From: an uncultured Thiotrichaceae bacterium
GTDB lineage: Bacteria > Pseudomonadota > Gammaproteobacteria > Thiotrichales > Thiotrichaceae
Direction of reading: 5' to 3'
Assembly: GCA_938038645.1 (NCBI GenBank)
Contig: CALHTA010000140.1
Span: forward strand, 1 to 8,698
Length of the DNA: 8,698 nt
Position 1 is the stretch's first letter; the number at the start of each line of letters is the position of its first letter. Shown piece by piece: positions 1-5,830 of this stretch. Under the pieces are notes generated by a model. The model searched no databases. It was not told where the DNA came from and saw only the letters and a list, made by a program, of their open reading frames with translations. The position numbers were made by a program, and so were the translations under genes.

Positions 1-2710
1 GGCTTATTTGGGTTGATAAGTCGGTATAGGTAATCGCTCCATCAAGTGCCTTGTAGCGTTGTAGAATTGCCCTAGCTTCTTGCTCCGCCATACGATTTAG
101 AATGTCCATGACATCCGCAACATATTCTTCTTTGCAGGCTAGGAACTCTTCATCGCTAAACATAAGGTTTGCAATGATTTCGTAAGATGAAGAGATAACG
201 CCACATTTATTAGCAGATGCATCACGCATAATAATCACGCCGTTTTGTTGAAGAGTCGCCCGTGCATCAGGGGTAATAAATGAATTAGCCCCTTCAATAA
301 TAACTTTGGAAGATGGCGTGCCGTCTTTTGTTAAGAAACGATCAACGGTACTGCTATCAATAGTCTCCGGCCGGCCGCCTGCTGGGATAAATAGGTCAGC
401 TTCAACAGTGAAGGCTAAACTATTAAATAGCTTATAAAATGCATCCGTTGAAATCCATTCTTCAACAAGGGCAGCATTTTTCATGGTGAGCTTCTGATAT
501 AAAACACTCATTCCTTCTTTACGCGTTTTTTGTCGATAGATAATAAATCCACCTTCATGTAGTGCTGAAGGGTCAAACCCATCAAGGTCAGACTTTAAAA
601 CTACTTGGCTCATGGCTGATTTATCCAATCCCAAAGGATCGAATAGTGCGCCAGTGCCATCAATAATTAATTTTATTTGTACTTTGGGGCAGCGCTCATA
701 GAGTAGTCGCATGGCATTGCCAGCTACATCGCCATTTGGACCACCTGTGAATTTAACACTGAACGCATCGGTGTGCATATCAATGCCAATTTCTTGCATT
801 GTTACTTCTGCGAACCTGATGACACCAAAGGAGGTTACGCCATAATCTTTATGATTAATTCCAACCTCTTTGCTAGACATTACGCCTGAGCCAAGAACGT
901 AACCTCGAGCTGCCGCTGTTTTGGCTATCTCCTCGATCATTACATTGTGCATGTTCTCGTCTGGTCCAAGCTCTATCGGTTCGTCTTGGCGGTAATAATC
1001 AACAACTCGTGGATCCTTAGCTATGCCATCTTCTGTAATAAACAGATCAAGGAACGCATTAATGAAGCCATACTGTAGTTTGTATAGATATTGTTGCTTC
1101 TGTTCTGCTGTGGATCGTGAGTCAATATTTAGAATGGCGACCATTTTTGATCCACCTTCATAAATATCCTTATTCTTAAGGTGCTGTGTATGCGCTAGAA
1201 CATAATTTTCCTTAAAGATGGTGCTGGCACTTGTCGTATAATCATCACGACTTTGCGTAATCAAAGTTCTCCAGCCTCCTCTAGCGATATCTGAAAAACC
1301 AATGTGATAGCCCGACCCACGTCGACCTGAGAAATAGGTAATTCGGAATGGCCGTTCAGTTGGTAAATCTTCAATGAAGTGTGCTTTTAAGGTTTCAAGG
1401 TACTTAGGATCTAGCCGGAAAGCGAGAGCGTGCTTCTCGGGAACAAAGAAATTTGTTTTTAAGCAGAAACGAATAAACGAAACTGCACAACTGAAAATAA
1501 CGCGGCGAAAGCTGTCCAACACCCGCCGTCCTGAGTTGAAGGACTCAACGAGTTCTAGCGTGGTGTTAAGTTCCTTTTCATAGTCTGCTTCTCTGTCTTC
1601 AGAGTCTAACTCAGGGTCAAAGCGTGTATAAAAAAGCTTTAGGAGCTGTGTGCAGATTTCCGGGTTATTATGAAATGCAGGCATGATGCTTTCAAGATCA
1701 TAAATATCAGGGTCACTGTGAGCTAAGTTCGTATGACAAAATCCAATAAAGGTATTCACTAAAGTCGCGTTGTTTCCAGTCATCATGCCTGTTTCGACTA
1801 GCTGACTATAGCTTGAGGACCCAGTGGATAAAATTTGTGTGTTGTATAGCTCACGCTTCAAAGCGGCATAAAGAGGACTGCCCGCATTTAGCGGCTGTTT
1901 ATCACGTGGAACTACATAAAATGTTGACAGCAAGCATGGAGATAAGCCGTTACTAATCGTTAAAGCGTAGGAACGTTTAACACTGATATTCAAACGTTGA
2001 AAAACTTCTAAAAGTTGGGATAAAAAACCTGAGTGAGGCGGGTTGGTTACCCCAAATGAAATCCGATATTCTCCATGTGCACTAGTTTCACGGCGAAGTG
2101 AAATGCCACCATTGCTTTCTGTTTCAGAAAAGAGGTGCAGTAATCGGGCAATACGATCTGCAGGCGAAAGGCGGACATAATTGTCATTACTTTTCCAGAG
2201 TGTTTCAAGTAAGTCTGGGACAAGAGAAAGATCAAAGCCATTATCTAAAGCCTTCATTTCAGCAATGATCTCTGCGCTCAATGAGGAAGGGATTTCCCCT
2301 ACAGGTGCATGTCCTTTCTCGTTTTCATCATTAAGGTTGAAGTCACAGCGCATGACTTCAAGGTGCTTGTCGCTTGCAGGGAGCTTTGAAAAGGAGGTTG
2401 TTATTTCCAAATACGAAATATTACGTTCTGGTAAATCATGCAGGGTATGGTACAGGGAGCCTTTTTTATCAATTTGAGCAAGCATCAGTCGCTCTTTTCG
2501 ATCAACTAGCGTTAGCCTATCTGATGCTTCCATATTTTGAAGATTCAGCGCTAACAGCGAGAGCGCATTCGTTTCATCTTGATTTAGCCTCAGAAAATAG
2601 GGGCTCATCTCTGTTTGCAACCACTGCATATTGGTAGCAAGTTGTTGGTGACTTTCATTCGTTTTTTCTACCAGTTGCGCAGCAATTTGGTTAGAGTTGT
2701 TCAAGCCCAT
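1..2710 (-). CDS. NAD-specific glutamate dehydrogenase, large class (C-terminus beyond window)
   Basis: The minus-strand frame from ATG at 2710 stays open to base 1 and gives 903 residues without a stop, so the 3' end lies outside the window. The enzyme should oxidatively deaminate glutamate to 2-oxoglutarate and ammonia with NAD+, in the cytoplasm. Visible motifs: an ACT-like stretch around residues 213-265 (FGVTNPPHSGFLSQLLEVF); the start of the catalytic domain at about 460-480 (SGYHIGFSDIARGG); the substrate-site lysine motif EGGSKM near 518-523; LGPDEN at 581-586; the nucleotide-binding loop TGGPNGDVAGN at 655-665; and EGANSFITPDAR followed by DASANKCGV at 806-838. These match the roughly 1000-1100-residue NAD-GDH class (the kind related to fungal Gdh2), not the 450-residue hexameric type and not the 1600-residue bacterial type. 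An AGG about 8 bases before the ATG supports the start. Family assignment is firm; the exact subclass is inferred from motif layout and expected length. Confidence 0.9.
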   Translation of the reverse strand, partial: MGLNNSNQIAAQLVEKTNESHQQLATNMQWLQTEMSPYFLRLNQDETNALSLLALNLQNMEASDRLTLVDRKERLMLAQIDKKGSLYHTLHDLPERNISYLEITTSFSKLPASDKHLEVMRCDFNLNDENEKGHAPVGEIPSSLSAEIIAEMKALDNGFDLSLVPDLLETLWKSNDNYVRLSPADRIARLLHLFSETESNGGISLRRETSAHGEYRISFGVTNPPHSGFLSQLLEVFQRLNISVKRSYALTISNGLSPCLLSTFYVVPRDKQPLNAGSPLYAALKRELYNTQILSTGSSSYSQLVETGMMTGNNATLVNTFIGFCHTNLAHSDPDIYDLESIMPAFHNNPEICTQLLKLFYTRFDPELDSEDREADYEKELNTTLELVESFNSGRRVLDSFRRVIFSCAVSFIRFCLKTNFFVPEKHALAFRLDPKYLETLKAHFIEDLPTERPFRITYFSGRRGSGYHIGFSDIARGGWRTLITQSRDDYTTSASTIFKENYVLAHTQHLKNKDIYEGGSKMVAILNIDSRSTAEQKQQYLYKLQYGFINAFLDLFITEDGIAKDPRVVDYYRQDEPIELGPDENMHNVMIEEIAKTAAARGYVLGSGVMSSKEVGINHKDYGVTSFGVIRFAEVTMQEIGIDMHTDAFSVKFTGGPNGDVAGNAMRLLYERCPKVQIKLIIDGTGALFDPLGLDKSAMSQVVLKSDLDGFDPSALHEGGFIIYRQKTRKEGMSVLYQKLTMKNAALVEEWISTDAFYKLFNSLAFTVEADLFIPAGGRPETIDSSTVDRFLTKDGTPSSKVIIEGANSFITPDARATLQQNGVIIMRDASANKCGVISSSYEIIANLMFSDEEFLACKEEYVADVMDILNRMAEQEARAILQRYKALDGAITYTDLSTQIS

Positions 2711-2753
2711 CTTTTTTACCTGTCGGCTATTTATTAAGATTTATCTATTGCTT

Positions 2754-2781
2754 ATCTTACTCCTTTAGTCCGGTTGGTAAA
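2754..2781 (-). promoter_or_regulatory. Weak candidate promoter for the glutamate dehydrogenase gene
   Basis: In the 128-base gap between the unknown gene and the dehydrogenase, the minus strand reads TTTACC (2781-2776), a 16-base spacer, then TAAGAT (2759-2754). Each box matches the sigma-70 consensus at 4 of 6 bases. The -10 box is also one arm of a short inverted repeat (TAAGAT at 2735-2740 and ATCTTA at 2754-2759). No clear terminator is seen after the upstream gene, so read-through is equally possible. Nothing else is recognisable in the gap. Confidence 0.25.
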
Positions 2782-2838
2782 TAGCTTTCCGCCCAAAAGC
2801 GCTAACCCCGATGGCTATACGGTTTGAGTCGTTGTTAC

Positions 2839-3417
2839 TTATAGGAGATTTATACTTTTGCTATGAGATAGTTCTTTATTGACGGTGTACTTTGTCGAGT
2901 AAATTACAGCAGGTGTATCGATTCTGTAGTGACTAATTTTATTCATCCAATACTGCTCAGGAGACTTGTTGGATTCAGGTAAAGTAAATAGAAATCTGAT
3001 GTTTTCAAAGCTTGGCTCATGCTTACCAAAGATAATAGTTCGTGATTTTGCATCAAAGCTTGCCCAGTATAGACAGTTTGCACTTTTGGCTAAGCCGACT
3101 TCATCGGAACGTTCTTCTTTTAACAGTATGAAGCGACCTCGATATATGCAATATAGTTTTACGCTGCTGTGAGCCACAGAGAGGCGTAGTAATGCATTAG
3201 TAGCAATTAAGTCAAGATTGAATGCTTTAAAGGTTTCCAGTTTTAAACAAATTGTGCCACTTCCTTCAGCAGCTAATAACTTAGTATTGTCTTGATAAAT
3301 TGATACCCCAGTGTAAACCTTGTGTGTTTTTTCACTAACGCTATTACTTGTCCCTGTTTTTCTGAACCAACTAGAAATCCTCTTGATCCCTTCTTTTGAT
3401 AGCTGCTTGCATTCCAT
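2839..3417 (-). CDS. Hypothetical protein, 192 residues, no family recognised
   Basis: I do not recognise this protein. The ATG at 3417 is preceded, at about 7 bases, by a GGGGG run that could act as a weak ribosome binding site. The product is soluble-looking, with no signal peptide and no membrane segment. The N-terminal third is basic and Ser/Thr-rich (EGIKRISSWFRKTGTSNSV). The middle alternates short hydrophobic and charged stretches like a beta-rich fold (GSGTICLKLETF, SVKLYCIYRGRFILLKEER). The C-terminal part contains FLFTLPESN, EQYWMNKISHYRID and TPAVIYSTKY. It runs in the same direction as the glutamate dehydrogenase 128 bases downstream and divergently from nadE, so a shared transcript with the dehydrogenase is possible. 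The length, the absence of any competing long frame and the ordinary composition support a real gene. It could be lineage-specific. Confidence 0.6.
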   Translation of the reverse strand: MECKQLSKEGIKRISSWFRKTGTSNSVSEKTHKVYTGVSIYQDNTKLLAAEGSGTICLKLETFKAFNLDLIATNALLRLSVAHSSVKLYCIYRGRFILLKEERSDEVGLAKSANCLYWASFDAKSRTIIFGKHEPSFENIRFLFTLPESNKSPEQYWMNKISHYRIDTPAVIYSTKYTVNKELSHSKSINLL

Positions 3418-3453
3418 GTCTAAGCCCCCGTTTATTCCATAAACTTATGCTGA

Positions 3454-3507
3454 ATTTTGCGCTCATTAAAAAATTAAGCGTTAGATATATAATTAATAGC
3501 GCAAAAT
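3454..3507. promoter_or_regulatory. Long inverted repeat in the divergent spacer upstream of nadE
   Basis: ATTTTGCGCT at 3454-3463 and AGCGCAAAAT at 3498-3507 are exact reverse complements. After one unpaired C at 3464, the arms continue as ATTAA (3465-3469) and TTAAT (3493-3497), giving 15 paired positions around a 23-base AT-rich centre. The arm centres are about 44 bases apart, near four helical turns. A TATAAT box lies at the inner edge of the right arm (3488-3493). It lacks a poly-T tail and sits between divergent starts, which suits a two-site operator or looped regulator site better than a terminator. Which regulator would bind is unknown. The spacer also holds a TTGCTT (3552-3557), 16-base gap, TAAAAT (3574-3579) pair close to the nadE start, which would leave almost no leader. 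Confidence 0.5.
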
Positions 3508-3593
3508 AGCCGGATAAAAGGTTTTTTGTTCAGGTGATTTATTGATTTTTTTTGCTTACCATAGGCTTTCTACTAAAATTTAGGCATGTACCC

Positions 3594-4382
3594 ATGAATA
3601 ATAAGGCGGTGATTGAACACATTGTTAGTTGGATGGCTAACTATGTTGCAAAGTCTTCTACTAAAGGTTTTGTAGTTGGAGTCTCCGGTGGTATCGATTC
3701 TGCATTAACGTCAACATTAGCAGCAAAAACCGGTTTACCAACGCTATGTTTGGAGATGCCGATTCATCAAGCAAAGTCACAAGTTACTCGGGCTCGTGAG
3801 CATATCGAAAAACTTGAGTCTGAATATGACAACGTTTCTTCAGTTGAGATTGACTTAACCCCCGTTTTTGATCAGTTCGTTGAAAGTTTGCCCAGGGTTG
3901 ATAGTGAAGATGAGCGCTTCTTATCGCTAGCTAATGCACGTGCAAGACTTAGGATGACCACCCTCTATTATTTCGCGGGTTTAAATAATTATATCGTTGC
4001 TGGAACAGGAAATAAGGTCGAAGATTTCGGTGTGGGCTTTTATACTAAGTATGGTGATGGTGGTGTTGATATTAGTCCCATCGCCGATTTAATGAAAACT
4101 GAAGTGTTTAGTTTGGCCAAAACAGTTGGTGTGATAGAAGCGATTCAGATTGCCAAGCCGACAGATGGCTTATGGGGTGATGATCGTTCTGATGAAGATC
4201 AGATTGGTGCAACTTACCCTGAGTTAGAATGGGCGATGCAGTACCAGTCAAGCCCTGAAGCAGATAAACGATTGAGTGGAAGGGAAAAAGAGGTGATTGC
4301 CATCTATACTCGACTTAATCGCGCTAATCAGCACAAAATGAACCCAATACCAGTTTGTGAGATACCAGAATCTTTAAGGTGA
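3594..4382 (+). CDS. nadE: Ammonia-dependent NAD+ synthetase
   Basis: Catalyses the last step of NAD+ synthesis in the cytoplasm: nicotinate adenine dinucleotide plus ATP and ammonia gives NAD+. The start at ATG 3594 gives 262 residues and removes 14 residues reachable only from an upstream TTG at 3552. It has AGG at 3582-3584 and matches the usual length of single-domain NadE. Motifs in order: the ATP pyrophosphatase P-loop SGGIDS (31-36), NARARLRM (114-121), GTGNKVED (137-144), TKYGDGGVD (151-159), PTDGLWGDDRSDEDQIG (189-205) and HKMNPIP (247-253). There is no N-terminal nitrilase-like glutaminase domain, so free ammonia should be the nitrogen donor. The sequence style (TKYGDGGVD, PTDGLWGD) seems closer to the short form I associate with Bacteroidetes than to the E. 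coli form, a comparison made from memory. The gene is monocistronic, followed by a strong terminator. Confidence 0.95.
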   Translation: MNNKAVIEHIVSWMANYVAKSSTKGFVVGVSGGIDSALTSTLAAKTGLPTLCLEMPIHQAKSQVTRAREHIEKLESEYDNVSSVEIDLTPVFDQFVESLPRVDSEDERFLSLANARARLRMTTLYYFAGLNNYIVAGTGNKVEDFGVGFYTKYGDGGVDISPIADLMKTEVFSLAKTVGVIEAIQIAKPTDGLWGDDRSDEDQIGATYPELEWAMQYQSSPEADKRLSGREKEVIAIYTRLNRANQHKMNPIPVCEIPESLR

Positions 4383-4414
4383 TTTATTGATAGTGGTACG
4401 GAGTTGGAACATGT

Positions 4415-4444
4415 AAAAAGGGTCGCTTAAATGCGACCCTTTTT
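4415..4444. terminator. Bidirectional intrinsic terminator between nadE and the YHS gene
   Basis: A perfect 12-bp stem is formed by AAAAAGGGTCGC (4415-4426) and GCGACCCTTTTT (4433-4444) around the six-base loop TTAAAT. The GC core of seven pairs is flanked by A and T tracts, so it reads as a rho-independent terminator on both strands. It serves nadE (plus, ending at 4382) and the convergent YHS gene (minus, ending at 4465). Confidence 0.93.
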
Positions 4445-4464
4445 GTTTGAATTTATATTTAGCT

Positions 4465-4923
4465 TTATTTCGCTAAGATCTCAGGCCAGTGTTTATCGGC
4501 AGATTTAATATGCCCTGGCACATCTTTCAACCAAGTATTTTGAACATCTTGGCTATAGTTTAAATATAGCTTCCCATCTTCTACATGCCACGCCTCTGGG
4601 TCAGTAGGTGCGCTATAGCCTTGGCTAACAGCCCATGCACAGTAACCACCATATTGAGGGGCATATTTCTCAGGATCGGCAATAAAGTCAGCTTTGTTCT
4701 CTGCAGAACTGAAATACCATTTTGAGTCGTTCCACTCATGAACGAAATCGTTATCACCTTTTACCGGTTTAGCTTCTTTAAAATATGCAACAGGATCATA
4801 TCCATCAATTGCACTACCAAATAAATTTTCATGGATAGGGTCTATTGCAAACGCTGAGTTTTGGATAAAGAAACTTAGTAGCAATAATAAAGGCCAACGT
4901 GTTATATTTCTGATTGATGTCAT
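4465..4923 (-). CDS. Exported YHS-domain protein
   Basis: 152 residues. Residues 1-26 form a Sec signal peptide: a basic start, a hydrophobic run (WPLLLLLSFFIQ) and the cleavage site AFA before Ile27. The mature part is a YHS domain: DGYDPVAYF (40-48), KWYFSSAENKADFIADPEKYAPQYGGYCAWAV (68-99), SAPTDPEAWHVEDGKLYLNY near 103-122, then a tail ending KHWPEI. The family is generally linked to metal binding, but the role of this exported group is not established. Cys95 in GGYCAWA sits where some relatives, as I recall, carry selenocysteine, so this copy looks like the cysteine form. The start is supported by AGGT about 9 bases upstream. The gene is divergent from the DUF6969-like/cytochrome pair and convergent with nadE. 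The domain call is secure; the function is not. Confidence 0.88.
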   Translation of the reverse strand: MTSIRNITRWPLLLLLSFFIQNSAFAIDPIHENLFGSAIDGYDPVAYFKEAKPVKGDNDFVHEWNDSKWYFSSAENKADFIADPEKYAPQYGGYCAWAVSQGYSAPTDPEAWHVEDGKLYLNYSQDVQNTWLKDVPGHIKSADKHWPEILAK

Positions 4924-5110
4924 GTTACTTTACCTACATAAAATTATAAGAATATTTGAGCTATCAGTGACTAGGGGTAAGCCTAATCCCGACATATCTC
5001 CTAATACGTTTAAGCATTTTATTTAGATTCATTTATAAACAAAAAGGTTATTTGCATCTATCCCTAATAGGCTAGCGTATAGAGCTCAGGATTTCATAAA
5101 GAACCACACT
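4924..5110. promoter_or_regulatory. Divergent promoter spacer between YHS gene and cytochrome operon
   Basis: This 187-base AT-rich spacer must hold promoters in both directions. For the YHS gene, a perfect TATAAT is read on the minus strand at 4948-4943, with a poor -35 (GTCACT, 4971-4966) 17 bases upstream. For the plus-strand operon, TATAAA at 5034-5039 and TTGCAT at 5052-5057 are isolated candidates without good partners. The hexamer CCTAAT occurs three times (4982, 5000, 5063). Two of these lie in similar settings, TATCTCCTAATA and TATCCCTAATA, so they could be binding sites for a shared regulator. Promoter positions are uncertain; no small gene is seen here. Confidence 0.4.
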
Positions 5111-5815
5111 ATGACAGATATCGATTTAAGCAATCTTTCAGCTAAAAAACTCCGTACGATGTTGGAGGCAGCACAACAGGTAAAGGCATCTTGTCGCGCT
5201 CTAGAAAAAGCGGGGTTGAATCTGGTGGGTGAGTGCTTGAAGGGGCAAGGGGATTTTTATGAGTTTTCTCATTATCCAGCGGATGATGTGTACGACGCTG
5301 ATTCTAAATCGCAATATTATTTCCATACGCATAGAGGCTTGTCGGGTGAATACGGCCACTTTCATACTTTCCTGAGAGCCGGTGGTATGCCTGCCATGGC
5401 CAAACCGATAACGAATACTGGAAAAGAGCCTTGGCCTTCAGGCGCCGATGCATTATCCCATCTTATTTGTATTTCGATGAATCAGGAGGGTTATCCCATT
5501 GGTTTATTCACAACTAATCGCTGGGTGACTGGCGAAACTTGGTACGAGGCTGAGTCAGTTATCGAAATGCTGGATTATTTTAGCATTGAACATGCGCACC
5601 CTAACCTAGCTGTGAACCATTGGATTACAGCAATGTTTAGTCTTTATTCATTGGAAATGATTGAGTTGATTAAGTTACGTGACTTGAAAGTAAAAGAATG
5701 GCGAGTTGCTCATCCTTCAAAAGATGTTTTTGAAGACCGGAAACTTGAAATAACGAGCCATAAAAAAATTAATGTTGATCAGAAGATCAATGACATAAAA
5801 CAAGCCCTTAAATAA
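5111..5815 (+). CDS. His-rich cytoplasmic protein, DUF6969-like, partner of the repeat cytochrome
   Basis: 234 residues with no signal peptide or membrane segment, so probably cytoplasmic. I recognise it only as resembling the uncharacterised family DUF6969, from memory. An N-terminal helix (residues 8-35) leads into ECLKGQGDFYEFSHYPADDVYD (41-62). A dense His block follows: YYFHTHRGLSGEYGHFHTF (69-87), with H72, H74, H83 and H85, then LRAGGMP. Further potential ligands are H117, H161, H163 and H170. NRWVTGETWY (136-145) is probably another conserved block. The C-terminal 45 residues are lysine-rich and may be flexible. The paired HxH motifs suggest a bound metal, but no known catalytic signature is complete. 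Only 15 bases separate its stop from the next ATG, so it is almost certainly cotranscribed with the Cys-repeat cytochrome and may act in making, loading or controlling it. The region before the ATG (AAAGAA) is a weak ribosome site. Confidence 0.8.
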   Translation: MTDIDLSNLSAKKLRTMLEAAQQVKASCRALEKAGLNLVGECLKGQGDFYEFSHYPADDVYDADSKSQYYFHTHRGLSGEYGHFHTFLRAGGMPAMAKPITNTGKEPWPSGADALSHLICISMNQEGYPIGLFTTNRWVTGETWYEAESVIEMLDYFSIEHAHPNLAVNHWITAMFSLYSLEMIELIKLRDLKVKEWRVAHPSKDVFEDRKLEITSHKKINVDQKINDIKQALK

Positions 5816-5820
5816 GGCAT

Positions 5821-5825
5821 AGGAG
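5821..5825 (+). promoter_or_regulatory. Strong Shine-Dalgarno site for the repeat cytochrome
   Basis: AGGAG lies five bases before ATG 5831, inside the 15-base gap to the upstream gene. It is much better than the site of the first gene, so the second product is probably translated more heavily than its partner. It also fixes the cytochrome start, which directly precedes a good signal peptide. Confidence 0.75.
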
Positions 5826-5830
5826 AAATT

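Noticed and set aside
1374..2637. Several short frames on both strands (1374-1583, 2047-2241, 2181-2477, 2374-2637)
   Set aside because: All lie inside the continuous minus-strand glutamate dehydrogenase frame, whose motifs confirm that it is the coding one.
2966..3172. Plus-strand frame of 68 codons inside the unknown gene
   Set aside because: Short, contained in the longer minus-strand frame and without a ribosome binding site.
3552..3593. Extended nadE start at TTG 3552
   Set aside because: The extra 14 residues do not belong to the NadE fold and have no ribosome site; ATG 3594 gives the expected length and has AGG upstream.
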